The translations under genes were made by a program, and so were the position numbers. The notes under the pieces were generated by a model. The model saw only the letters and a program-made list of their open reading frames with translations. It ran no database searches and was not told where the DNA came from. Positions 40,837 to 49,542 of a stretch of DNA of 64,000 bases are shown here, piece after piece. The stretch's first letter is position 1. Each line of letters starts with the position of its first letter. The stretch is from Acidobacteriota bacterium (lineage in GTDB: Bacteria; Acidobacteriota; Vicinamibacteria; Marinacidobacterales; Marinacidobacteraceae), in contig JAJDUD010000061.1 in assembly GCA_022826825.1 (NCBI GenBank), forward strand, positions 273,535 to 337,534. The letters are read 5' to 3'.

Positions 40837-42660
40837 ATGCAGATCGCGGAGCACGACGTCCTCGTCATCGGTGCCGGGGGCGCCGGCCTCCGCGCCGCGA
40901 TCGAGGCCTCGGCGGCGGGAGCGAGCGTCGGCCTCGTCACCAAGTCGCTCCTCGGCAAGGCGCACACCGTGATGGCGGAGGGCGGGATCGCCGCCGCGCT
41001 CGCCAACGTGGACGGCCGCGACGACTGGCGGACCCACTTCGCCGACACGATGCGCGGCGGGCAGTACGTCAACAACCCGACGATGGCCGAACTCCACGCC
41101 AAGGAGGCCCCGGACCGGGTCCGGGAGCTCGAGGCCTGGGGGGCGGTCTTCGACCGGACGAACGACCAGAAGATCCTCCAGCGCAACTTCGGCGGCCACA
41201 AGTACCCGCGGCTCGCCCACGTCGGCGACCGGACCGGGCTCGAGATGATCCGCACCCTCCAGGACCACGGCATCCATCTCGGGATCGACGTCCACATGGA
41301 GTGGACGGTGACGCGGCTGATCCTGGACGGCGGCCGGGTGGTCGGCGCCTTCGGCTACGACCGGGAGAAGGGCCGCTTCCAGGTGTTCCGGGCCGGCGCG
41401 GTGGTGCTCGCCACCGGCGGGATCGGCCGGGCCTACCGCGTCACCTCCAACAGTTGGGAGTACACCGGCGACGGCCACGCGCTCGCCTACGAGGCGGGGG
41501 CCGAGCTCATCGACATGGAGTACGTCCAGTTCCATCCGACCGGGATGGTCTGGCCGCCGAGCGTGCGCGGCATCCTGGTGACCGAGGGGGTGCGCGGGGA
41601 GGGCGGCGTCCTCCGCAACAGCGAAGGCCAGCGGTTCATGTTCGACGACATCCCCGACCTCTACCGGGGATCGACGGCGGGCGACCCGGAGGAGGGCTGG
41701 CGCTACACCCAGGGCGACAAGGAAGCCCGGCGGCCTCCCGAACTCCTGACCCGCGACCACGTCGCCCGCTGCATCGTGCGGGAGATCAAGGAGGGCCGGG
41801 GCAGCCCGCACGGCGGCGTGTTCCTCGATATCGCCTGGATCAGGGAAAAACTGAAGGACAGCGAGGCGCACATCCGCCGGAAGCTCCCCAGCATGTACCA
41901 CCAGTTCAAGGAGCTGGCGGGGATCGACATCACCGCCGAGGCGATGGAGGTCGGCCCCACCACCCACTACGTGATGGGCGGGGTGAAGGTGGACGGGGAG
42001 ACCCAGATGTCCCGGGTCCCGGGCCTCTTCGCCGCCGGCGAGTGCGCCGGGGGCCTCCACGGAGCGAACCGCCTCGGCGGGAACTCGCTCTCCGACCTGC
42101 TGGTCTTCGGCAAGCGGGCCGGCGAGCACGCCGCGAGGTTCGCGAGCGCGAATCCGGGCGGCGCGGCGTCCGGGGCCGAGAACGAGCAGGTCGAGGCCGC
42201 CACCCGGGACGCGCTGGCCCCGCTCGAGCGGCAGGACGGCGGCGGGGACGGCGTCGGTTCCTACGCCATCCAGAGCGAGCTCCAAGACCTCATGCAGGCG
42301 AAGGTCGGCATCGTGCGCAGCCAGGCGGAGCTGGAGTCCGGGCTCGAGGACGTGCTGGCGCTGAAGGAACGCTGCCGGAACGTGAGCGTCGCCGGGAACC
42401 GCGCCTACAACCCGGGTTGGCACACCGCGCTCGACCTGCCCAACCTGCTGCTCGTCTCCGAGGCGGTGGCGCGCACCGCGGCGCTCCGCAAGGAAAGCCG
42501 GGGCGCCCACTTCCGCGAGGACCACACGGCCAAGGACGAGCGCTGGGGCCGGACCACGCTGGTGGTGCGGAAGGGCGCGGGCGGCGAGATGGAGATCCTG
42601 GAGGAGGCGGTGACGCCGCCCCGGGAAGAACTCCAGCAGATCATCGAGGAGAACCGCTGA
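40837..42660 (+). CDS. sdhA: Succinate dehydrogenase/fumarate reductase flavoprotein subunit
   Basis: A 607-residue flavoprotein. FAD binding is GAGGAGLRAAIEA (12-24) with the covalent-FAD region SLLGKAHTVMAEGGI. The dicarboxylate site includes HPTGMVWPPSVRG and RGEGGVLRN, and AGGLHGANRLGGNSLSDLLVFG is the conserved C-terminal FAD loop. It oxidises succinate to fumarate, or the reverse, and passes electrons to the iron-sulfur subunit. ATG 40837 directly follows the membrane subunit's stop, and the iron-sulfur gene overlaps its own stop by one base (TGATG). The order membrane-flavoprotein-iron-sulfur is typical of this class. Confidence 0.95.
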   Translation: MQIAEHDVLVIGAGGAGLRAAIEASAAGASVGLVTKSLLGKAHTVMAEGGIAAALANVDGRDDWRTHFADTMRGGQYVNNPTMAELHAKEAPDRVRELEAWGAVFDRTNDQKILQRNFGGHKYPRLAHVGDRTGLEMIRTLQDHGIHLGIDVHMEWTVTRLILDGGRVVGAFGYDREKGRFQVFRAGAVVLATGGIGRAYRVTSNSWEYTGDGHALAYEAGAELIDMEYVQFHPTGMVWPPSVRGILVTEGVRGEGGVLRNSEGQRFMFDDIPDLYRGSTAGDPEEGWRYTQGDKEARRPPELLTRDHVARCIVREIKEGRGSPHGGVFLDIAWIREKLKDSEAHIRRKLPSMYHQFKELAGIDITAEAMEVGPTTHYVMGGVKVDGETQMSRVPGLFAAGECAGGLHGANRLGGNSLSDLLVFGKRAGEHAARFASANPGGAASGAENEQVEAATRDALAPLERQDGGGDGVGSYAIQSELQDLMQAKVGIVRSQAELESGLEDVLALKERCRNVSVAGNRAYNPGWHTALDLPNLLLVSEAVARTAALRKESRGAHFREDHTAKDERWGRTTLVVRKGAGGEMEILEEAVTPPREELQQIIEENR

Positions 42661-43406
42661 TGGCGAGCCGAACCTTCCGCATCTGGCGGGGCGAGCCGGG
42701 GGGCCAGGGCCGGTTCGCCGAGTACGCCACCGACATCACCGAGGGCATGGTGGTCCTCGACGCCGTCCACCAGATCCAGGCGGAGTCGGCGGGCGATCTC
42801 GCCGTCCGCTGGAACTGCAAGGCCGGCAAGTGCGGCTCCTGCAGCGCCGAGGTGAACGGCAACCCGCGGCTCATGTGCATGACCCGGATGAGCGACCTGC
42901 CGGAAGACCGGCCGGTCACCATCGAACCGATGCGCACCTTCCCGCTGCTGAAGGACCTGGTCACGGACGTGAGCTGGAACTTCGAGGTCAAGAAGCGGAT
43001 CAAGAGGTTCAAGCCCCGTGCGCCGGACGCCGAGGACGGGACCTGGCGCATGGACCAGCGCGACGTGGACCGGGTGCAGGAGTTCCGCAAGTGCATCGAG
43101 TGCTTCCTCTGCCAGGACGTCTGCCACGTCCTCCGGGACTCCCACAAGCACGACGAGTTCATCGGCCCGCGGTTCTTCGTCCACGCCGCCGCCCTCGAGA
43201 TGCACCCGCTGGACACCGAGGACCGGCTCGAGGAACTGAAGGAAGCCCAGGGCGTCGGCTACTGCAACATCACCAAGTGCTGCACCAAGGTCTGCCCCGA
43301 GCACATCACGATCACGGACAACGCGATCATCCCGCTCAAGGAGCGGGTGGTGGACCGCTTCTACGACCCGGTCCGGAACCTCTTCCGCATCATCGGCGGC
43401 CGCTGA
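42660..43406 (+). CDS. sdhB: Succinate dehydrogenase/fumarate reductase iron-sulfur subunit
   Basis: A 248-residue electron-transfer subunit. The N-terminal ferredoxin domain has CKAGKCGSC and a later Cys in RLMCMTRM (2Fe-2S). The C-terminal domain has CIECFLCQDVC and CNITKCCTKVCPE for the 4Fe-4S and 3Fe-4S clusters. It links flavoprotein and membrane quinone site. ATG 42660 overlaps the flavoprotein stop, so translation is coupled. It is the last gene of the operon; the following 96 bp contain a small GGGG/CCCC hairpin but no T tract. Confidence 0.95.
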   Translation: MASRTFRIWRGEPGGQGRFAEYATDITEGMVVLDAVHQIQAESAGDLAVRWNCKAGKCGSCSAEVNGNPRLMCMTRMSDLPEDRPVTIEPMRTFPLLKDLVTDVSWNFEVKKRIKRFKPRAPDAEDGTWRMDQRDVDRVQEFRKCIECFLCQDVCHVLRDSHKHDEFIGPRFFVHAAALEMHPLDTEDRLEELKEAQGVGYCNITKCCTKVCPEHITITDNAIIPLKERVVDRFYDPVRNLFRIIGGR

Positions 43407-43502
43407 TCCGGACGCCGCGGGGTTGCAGCCCCCGGCCGGCCTCCGGCAAGATGGGAGGCCCGCCCCGGTCCACGGGGAGCCGGACGGGATAGGAGATACC
43501 CC

Positions 43503-43874
43503 ATGAACATGTCCGGAGTCATCAAGGGCGGCCTCGTCGCCGGCCTCCTCATCAACGTCAGCGAGTACGTGCTGAACATGATGGTGGTGCCGGTCCCCGA
43601 AGGCGAGGGCGGATCCATCGCGTTCTGGGTCGTCTACGCCTTCGTCCTCGGTCTCATGACGGCCTACATCTACGCCCTGGCGCGTCCGCGCTGCGGGGCG
43701 GGGCCGAAGACGGGCGTCTGCGCCGGGCTGACGGTGTGGGCGCTCCATACCCTGCTCCCCGCGGCCGGCGCGGCCAACATGGGACTCATGGACCTGAGCG
43801 TCGTCGGGCTCGTCTGGACCGCCGCGGAGATGTCGCTCGCCGGCGTCCTCGCCGGCATGCTCTACAGCGAGTAG
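43503..43874 (+). CDS. Small four-helix membrane protein, paralogue A
   Basis: A 123-residue hydrophobic protein of unknown function with about four membrane spans: MSGVIKGGLVAGLLINVSEYVLN, IAFWVVYAFVLGLMTAYIYAL, GLTVWALHTLLPAAG and VVGLVWTAAEMSLAGVLAGML in outline. It closely resembles the protein encoded at 44390 (shared start VIKGGLVAGLLIN / IIKSGLAAGLLIN and the same loop layout). GGAGATACCCC precedes the ATG. I do not recognise a characterised family, and no catalytic motif is visible. Confidence 0.75.
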   Translation: MNMSGVIKGGLVAGLLINVSEYVLNMMVVPVPEGEGGSIAFWVVYAFVLGLMTAYIYALARPRCGAGPKTGVCAGLTVWALHTLLPAAGAANMGLMDLSVVGLVWTAAEMSLAGVLAGMLYSE

Positions 43875-44300
43875 CGGCGGCGCCGTCCGGTCCGGACGGC
43901 GTGACGGCTGGGAACGCCGGCCTCCGGCCGGCACGCGGCCCGAAGGGCCGCAGGCGGCGTGTCGCTGTTTGCCCTCGCGGGACGCCGGGACAAGCATGTC
44001 CCATCGCTTCAGGTGGGCTCCGAAGGAGAGGACCATCCCGCAGGTCGGCGCCGCGTCGTGCGCTGCGCGGTCGCGCAGCGCGATGCCGACCAGAGGCCAG
44101 TTCTCCCGGTGGGGGCCGGCGCTCCAGGCCGGCGGCGCCATCACGGCTGCTGGCCGACCCGCGGGACTGCTTTTTCACCGCAAACTCCCGGGACTGCCGG
44201 TGTTCACACCGGCATCGCCCGCCGAGCCAGTCTGAGGACTGGCGCTCCTTCCGCTGATTCGGGACAACGTTCGTGTCGCTTGACACTGGCCAAGGCGCAC
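43875..44300. repeat. Mosaic repeat block between two paralogous genes
   Basis: The whole 515-bp gap up to 44389 is repeat-derived. A GCCGTCCG/CGGACGGC hairpin lies at 43882-43900. A forward double hairpin is at 43908-43955 (stems GCCGGCC and GCGGCCC). A reverse unit at 44047-44145 has a long GCGCTGCGC/GCGCAGCGC stem, and its sequence before the stem (ATCCCGCAGGTCGGCGCCG) recurs, reversed, near 58090-58110. A collapsed composite element at 44190-44250 has its two arms fused without the core. No gene is supported here. Confidence 0.8.
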
Positions 44301-44389
44301 CCTTTGGGCGAGTTGCGGACCGCATCACCCTCTGGCACGATCGTGGACACGTTCCCGATCCAGTGGATCCGGAACGGAGGAGCAACCCG

Positions 44390-44761
44390 ATGAACCTCTT
44401 GGGAATCATCAAGAGCGGCCTTGCGGCGGGCCTGCTCATCAACCTGAGCCAGTACTCCCTGAACTCGCTGGTGCTCCAGGTGCCGAGAGAGACCATGGCG
44501 TTCTGGGTGGCGTACGGCTTCGCACTCGGATTCCTCGTCGCCTGGTTCTACGCCTGGATGCTCACGCGCGGCTGGGACTCGGGTGTCAGGACCTCCATCC
44601 TGGCCGGGATCATCATCTGGTTGGTCGCCGGTGGCCTGAACGTTGCCTTCACGGGCTACCACGTCATCGGCGTGGTCTGGACGCTCGCGGACATGGTCGT
44701 TGCCGGAATCCTCGCCGGCGGGCTCTACACCGAGCCGGAGGCCCTGCCCTCCGGCGATTGA
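44390..44761 (+). CDS. Small four-helix membrane protein, paralogue B
   Basis: A 123-residue membrane protein, paralogous to the one at 43503 with the same four-span pattern: GIIKSGLAAGLLINLSQYSLN, MAFWVAYGFALGFLVAWFYAW, ILAGIIIWLVAGG, VIGVVWTLADMVVAGILAGG. ATG 44390 is preceded by GGAGGAGC, a strong ribosome-binding site; longer frames begin within the repeat block. It converges on the spermidine-synthase-like gene with only 2 bp between stops. Function unknown. Confidence 0.78.
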   Translation: MNLLGIIKSGLAAGLLINLSQYSLNSLVLQVPRETMAFWVAYGFALGFLVAWFYAWMLTRGWDSGVRTSILAGIIIWLVAGGLNVAFTGYHVIGVVWTLADMVVAGILAGGLYTEPEALPSGD

Positions 44762-44763
44762 CG

Positions 44764-47700
44764 CTATCGGCCGGACGATCCCAGGACCTCGCGCGCCCGC
44801 CGGACCTGCTCGGCGTCCCCGGCGCGGGCCGCGGCCTCGAGAAGTCCCCGGTAGGCGGTGAGGTTCCGGGGGTCGCGGTCCACCGCCTCCCGGTAGAGGC
44901 GCACCGCTTCCGGGGCGCGCCCCGCCGCCGCTTCGAAGGCGGCGAAGTTGGCCCAGTGGAAGGCGGGCCCGGGACTCTCCCGGACGAGGGCGCCGAACGC
45001 CTCCCGGGCTGCCGCGGTGCGGCCCAGTTCCGCGAGCGCTACCGCGCGGACCAGCAGCGCTCGGTCCGTCCCGGGGCGCTCCGCGAGGATGGCGGCGGCC
45101 CGTTCGGCGGCCTCCTCCGCCCGTCCGCGCCGCGCGCTCAGCTCGGCGAGCCAGGCGGCCGCTTCCGCATCCCGCGGGTCGGCCCCGAGCACGGCCAGCA
45201 CGAGCGCCTCCGCGGAGTCCCGGTCGCCGCGTTCCACCTGGACCTCGGCCGCCAGCAGCAGCGCCTCGCGGTCTTCGGCGAGCGCGGCCGGACCGCCCTC
45301 CAGCACGACGGCGGCGTCCTCCGGCTGGCCGGCGCGGAGCAGTAGCCGGGCGAGCGCGACGGTGAGCACGGACTCCGCGGCGCCGTCAGCCGCGAGCGCC
45401 GCGCGGAACGCTGCCGCTCCCTCTTCGGCCCGCCCGCTCGCCAGCGAGGCCCGGACCACGGCGTCCACAGCATCGGGTTCCGCGGGGTCGAGCGTCAGCG
45501 CCTCCCGGGCCAGATCGAGCGCCCAGTCCGGATTCTGGGCGGAGAGGAGGGCGCCGGCGCGGCCCGCGAGGACCCGGGCGTCGGGCGCCGCCGCCGGCCC
45601 GAAGGGCCCGAACTCCGGCGCGGCCGCGAGGCCTTCCAGGGCCGTGCGGTTCCGGAACGCGGTCGCGGCGTGGACGGAGAGGGGCGCCCGGAACTCCAGG
45701 ATCGGATGGTCGTCCCGGTGGCGGGGCGCGTCCCTCGCCCAGGCGTCGAGGGCGGGGCTCGTCGCGGTGAGCCAGGCGCGGAGGGCGCCGAAGCCGGTGA
45801 TCCCGTAGGGAGCGAGTTCGTCGGCCAGCCGGACGATGCGCTCCTCGACGACCGGCTGCGGCGCGGCGGGGAACGCTCCCTTCGAGCCGATCAGCAGCGC
45901 GTCGCCGTCGTGCAGCACGAAGAGCGCGGTCTCCGGGAAGACGTCGGTGAACCCGCCCACCACCGTCCGCAGGTTCTGCTCGGCGAGGTTGTAGAGGTGG
46001 ATCCACTGGCAGAAGAGGCCTCCGTCGGTGAGCCGGGAACGCACCAGCTCGAAGAACTCGACGGTGAACAGCGGCGAAACGCCGCTCATCCAGGGGTTCG
46101 ACGGCTCCGAGATCACCACGTCGTACGAGCCGCGGTCGAGGAGGAGACGGTTCCGCGCATCGACTTCGAGAAGAGCGAAGCGTTCGTCCTCCCACGGCGC
46201 ACCGTTGCTTGCCTCGAAGAGCCGGGAGGCCATCGCCACCTCGGGTGAGATCTCGGCCGCGGTCACCCGCGCCACCTCGTGCCGGAGCGCGCTGCCGGCG
46301 GTCACACCGCTGCCGTGCCCCACGATGAACACGGACTCGGGGGCGGGATGGAGGAGGAGCGGCAGGTGGGCGAGCAGCCGCTGGGTGAGCATGTCGGGCC
46401 CGTCGGTCGCGTCCACCTTGCCGTCGATCGCGAGCGACAGCTCACCCGCCACCTCCTTGACGGTGACGGTGGCGCTCTCGCCCTGTTCCAGGAACCGCAG
46501 CCGTCCCTTGCGCAGGAAGTCCCGGTGGCGGGACGTCTCCATCTGCGGCGCGACCCGGTGGAGCCCCCCGGAGAGCGCCTCCCAGTCCCAGGATCCGGTG
46601 GCGGTGAACCCGAAAGCGCCGAGCCCGCCGGCGAGCGCCAGCGTCAGGATCCGGGGACTCGCGAGGAACGCCGCGACGAGTTGAGCGAGGACCGCGGCCA
46701 CGAGGGCGGCCTCGATCCCGAACCACGGGATCAGCAGGAATCCCGCGGCGAGCGCGCCCGCGACGTTTCCGGCCGCGTTCGTCGCGTAGATCGTCCCGGT
46801 GGCCCGTCCGGCCTCCTGCGCCGAGTCGTTCGCCGCGGCGGCGGCGCCCGCCACCGCGAGAGGAAAGGTGGCGCCGAACGCCAGGCCGGGAAGCAGCAGC
46901 ACGGCGGCGGTCCCGAGGAACTGGACGTTGAGGAGGTGCGGCACGTCGCCGGCGCCTGCGGCGATGAGTTCCCCGACGGGAAGCACGAGACCGCTCCCGT
47001 ACCAGGCGACCGCGGCCGAGGAGGCCGCTCCCAGAAGCTGGACGACGGCCAGCCAGAAGCGCGGCGACGAGGCCCTGCCGCCACCGGATCGGGCGGTCAG
47101 CCGCGCCGCCGCGGCGCTGCCGAGCGCGACTCCGAGAATGACCGCGGCGATGACGCAGGCGAAGGTGTAGATGGTGGGGCCGAAGAGCAGCGCGGCGAGC
47201 CGCGCCCAGCCGATCTCGGCGGCCATCGCCGCGAACCCGGAGAGCGCCGCGACGGCGCCGAAGGGGAAGAGCGCCCGGCTCCCGAACCACGGCGCGGAGA
47301 CGGCGTCGCTCGGCCCCGGAGCCGGTGTCCGCCCGAACCGGGTGAACACCAGGACCCCGGCGGCGGCGTTCGCCGCGACCCCGCACAGCGTGGCCCCGCC
47401 CAGTCCCAGTTCGGGAACGAGGAGCCGGGCGGCCGCCACGCTGCCGGCGAGTGCCCCGGCGGTGTTGGCGGCATAGAGCCAGCCGGCCGCGCTTCCCTCG
47501 CCGCGGTCCCGGAGCCGCCGGCCCAGCGCCGTCAGCGTCGGCAGGGTCGCCCCCATCAGGGTGGCGGCGGGAAGCAGGAACAGCGACGAGAGGACCGCGG
47601 TGAGCACGAAGGCCCCCGGGCCGGCATCCGCGAGGCGCACCAGCGGGAGGGTCCCTCCCAGGTAGAGCGGGAGTCCCGCCGCGAAACCGGCGGCGCCGAT

Positions 47701-47946
47701 CTCCAGCAGCAGGAACCGCCGGGCCAGCCGGGCCGCGCCCAGCCGGGTCCCCGAACGTCCGGCGAGCAGGGCGCCGAGCCCGAGCCCCCCGAGGAACATC
47801 GCTAGGACCAGCGTCAGCGCGGCGTTCGTGGTCCCGAGCACCACCGCGAAACGCCGCACCCAGACGATCTGGTAGGTCAGGGACGCGAAGCCCGAGAGCA
47901 GCAGCGCGAACCCGGGCAGGAACAGGGTTCCGCGGACCGCGTTCAT
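44764..47946 (-). CDS. Membrane spermidine-synthase-like protein fused to a TPR domain
   Basis: A 1060-residue three-part protein. Residues about 1-440 hold roughly twelve to fourteen hydrophobic helices, MFS-like, with VLAMFLGGLGLGALLAGR and a repeated half at GFAAMAAEIGWARLAALLFGP. Residues about 480-730 are an aminopropyltransferase/methyltransferase-fold domain (SVFIVGHGSGVTAGSAL, AAEISPEVAMASRLF, YDVVISEPSNPWMSGVSPLFT). The last 270 residues are alanine-rich TPR repeats. Such fused proteins are common in soil and marine bacteria and their substrate is unproven; polyamine synthesis should not be assumed. The start is ATG at 47946. Confidence 0.87.
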   Translation of the reverse strand: MNAVRGTLFLPGFALLLSGFASLTYQIVWVRRFAVVLGTTNAALTLVLAMFLGGLGLGALLAGRSGTRLGAARLARRFLLLEIGAAGFAAGLPLYLGGTLPLVRLADAGPGAFVLTAVLSSLFLLPAATLMGATLPTLTALGRRLRDRGEGSAAGWLYAANTAGALAGSVAAARLLVPELGLGGATLCGVAANAAAGVLVFTRFGRTPAPGPSDAVSAPWFGSRALFPFGAVAALSGFAAMAAEIGWARLAALLFGPTIYTFACVIAAVILGVALGSAAAARLTARSGGGRASSPRFWLAVVQLLGAASSAAVAWYGSGLVLPVGELIAAGAGDVPHLLNVQFLGTAAVLLLPGLAFGATFPLAVAGAAAAANDSAQEAGRATGTIYATNAAGNVAGALAAGFLLIPWFGIEAALVAAVLAQLVAAFLASPRILTLALAGGLGAFGFTATGSWDWEALSGGLHRVAPQMETSRHRDFLRKGRLRFLEQGESATVTVKEVAGELSLAIDGKVDATDGPDMLTQRLLAHLPLLLHPAPESVFIVGHGSGVTAGSALRHEVARVTAAEISPEVAMASRLFEASNGAPWEDERFALLEVDARNRLLLDRGSYDVVISEPSNPWMSGVSPLFTVEFFELVRSRLTDGGLFCQWIHLYNLAEQNLRTVVGGFTDVFPETALFVLHDGDALLIGSKGAFPAAPQPVVEERIVRLADELAPYGITGFGALRAWLTATSPALDAWARDAPRHRDDHPILEFRAPLSVHAATAFRNRTALEGLAAAPEFGPFGPAAAPDARVLAGRAGALLSAQNPDWALDLAREALTLDPAEPDAVDAVVRASLASGRAEEGAAAFRAALAADGAAESVLTVALARLLLRAGQPEDAAVVLEGGPAALAEDREALLLAAEVQVERGDRDSAEALVLAVLGADPRDAEAAAWLAELSARRGRAEEAAERAAAILAERPGTDRALLVRAVALAELGRTAAAREAFGALVRESPGPAFHWANFAAFEAAAGRAPEAVRLYREAVDRDPRNLTAYRGLLEAAARAGDAEQVRRAREVLGSSGR

Positions 47947-48025
47947 CGCGGTGACAGGGTAGTGCCCCGGGTCGCTAGCGTGGTGTCCCGGAAGTAGTGC
48001 GAGTCACCGAGAGCGGCGAGGCCCA

Positions 48026-48343
48026 GTTGCTGTGAAATGCAGGCCCGCCCGATGACGGGGACGGCGAGGAGCGCCAGAAGCGCAAGGAGCGCAAGGAGCG
48101 CCGGTCTTCAGACCGGCATCGCCCGCGCAGCGGGCGAAACTCCTGGGCTTCATTTCGCCGCATCGCACCCCCGTCAAAGGGAGTGGCGCGACGACAACTG
48201 CGCGCGCGTACTCCGCTTTCGCCATCTTCGTTTCGGGTCCCCGCAATGTGGCGCGATAGCGACGGGAGTTTCACGGCCTGCGGCCGCGATGCCGGTCTGA
48301 AGACCGGCGCTCCTGGCACCTCGGCATTTCGTGCCCGGCGGGC
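48026..48343 (-). repeat. Composite element, copy 4 (reverse)
   Basis: The element lies in reverse orientation throughout, with flanks and core inverted together. It begins with the GTTGC hairpin (48026) and has arms 48095-48143 and 48264-48314 with stem 1 GCCGGTC/GACCGGC. Before the left arm a short GCAAGGAGC-type motif is iterated (48083-48100), evidence of local slippage. It accounts for most of the gap 47947-48471; the rest shows nothing recognisable. Confidence 0.88.
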
Positions 48344-48471
48344 CGCTGCGAGAAGTTCCGGAGCGCGGAGCCCGTCAGTCCCGGGCATCGGCGGCGCGAA
48401 GAAACTCGGGATGGGGGAAACGGGTTTCCCCGATGGCCCAGAGCCGATAGCAGTCGCCGGCGCGCCGCGAT

Positions 48472-49542
48472 TCAGTTCGCGCCGCCGCCCGGCTGGTGCA
48501 GATAACCGCTCCGGGCCCGGACGTTCGCGCCGTCCCGGTTCACCGTCACCTCCAGGTTGCGCCAGCCAGGCGGCTCCGCCGGGTCCGGCACGAAGGCGAG
48601 CACGTAGCGCGCCCGCAGTTCCTCCAGGATCTCCGCGTAGGCGGCGAGCAGCCGCTCCTCGTCGCGGCTCTGGACCAGCCGGCCGCCGCTCAGCTCCGTG
48701 ACGTGCCGGAGGAGCTGGAGTTCCGAAGGGGCCCGCATGCCGGCGCGCGGCCGGATGGTGCGGCGGGGGCCCTCGAGCAGGACCGCGAGTTCGTCGGGCG
48801 CGATCCCGCCGTTCATGCGCCGGATGCCGATGCGCCGCCGGCGCGCCACCGACGGCGGGACGTAGTCGTTGTTCCGGTAGCGGTACCGGCGGCGGGTGGT
48901 GCCGCGGGCGTCCGGAGGAATGACCGTGTAGAGCACCGTCTCGCTGCCCTGGATCGCCGCCTCCACGAAGCCCTCGGGGGTCCAGCTCATGGTGTCCTCG
49001 CCGTCGGTGAAGACGATGACGACCGTCCGTCCGGGCTCCCCCTCGACGAGCGCCGTGGAGAGCAGCAGCGAATCCCACAGCGCCGTCCCGCCGACGACGC
49101 CCGCCTCGGGGAACGGATTCGGCGGCAGCGCGGAGCAGCCGGTGAAGTCATGGGTCAGCAGTGGCTGCGAGGAGAAGATCAGCAACGCGCAGCGGTCCCG
49201 GTCCGAGAGTTGGCCGGAGAACTGCCGGGCCGCCGCCGCGAGACGCTCCCGCCGTTCCCGGGTCACGCTCTCGCTCATGTCCATGACGAAGAGCACCGAA
49301 ACCGGCAGGTTTTCCACCGGAACCAGGCGGACGTCGCGCGGGACGCCCCCGTCGAGCAGCACGAAGTCCGCTGCGGTCAGGCCGGCGACCGGACGGTTTC
49401 GCTGGGTGACCACGACGTCCACCAGCACCTCTTCCACGGTGACCCGGAAACGGACCTGGGCGAACCCCGGCGAGGCGACGGCCGGCAGGAGGAACAAGCC
49501 GCCGGCGATCAGCAGGCGCCGCGTGGCCCGGTGCATCGTCAT
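48472..49542 (-). CDS. Exported VWA protein ('VWFA-related Acidobacterial domain' type)
   Basis: A 356-residue secreted protein. It has a signal peptide (RRLLIAGGLFLLPAVASPGFAQ), a short N-terminal beta domain (VEEVLVDVVVTQRNRPVAGLTAADFVLLDGGVPRDV) that is the hallmark of this family, then a VWA domain. The metal-dependent adhesion motif is DMSESV (DxSxS), with TGCSALPP, GGTALWDSLL and VVIVFTDGEDT following. The family is strongly associated with Acidobacteriota and is the best lineage clue in the window; its function is unknown, probably adhesion or complex assembly. ATG 49542 overlaps the TPR gene's stop (ATGA). Confidence 0.88.
   Translation of the reverse strand: MTMHRATRRLLIAGGLFLLPAVASPGFAQVRFRVTVEEVLVDVVVTQRNRPVAGLTAADFVLLDGGVPRDVRLVPVENLPVSVLFVMDMSESVTRERRERLAAAARQFSGQLSDRDRCALLIFSSQPLLTHDFTGCSALPPNPFPEAGVVGGTALWDSLLLSTALVEGEPGRTVVIVFTDGEDTMSWTPEGFVEAAIQGSETVLYTVIPPDARGTTRRRYRYRNNDYVPPSVARRRRIGIRRMNGGIAPDELAVLLEGPRRTIRPRAGMRAPSELQLLRHVTELSGGRLVQSRDEERLLAAYAEILEELRARYVLAFVPDPAEPPGWRNLEVTVNRDGANVRARSGYLHQPGGGAN

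Noticed and set aside
39064..42525. Minus-strand frame of 1153 codons opposite sdh genes
   Set aside because: Antisense to the FGE-like lipoprotein, the SDH membrane subunit and the flavoprotein, which carry clear family motifs.
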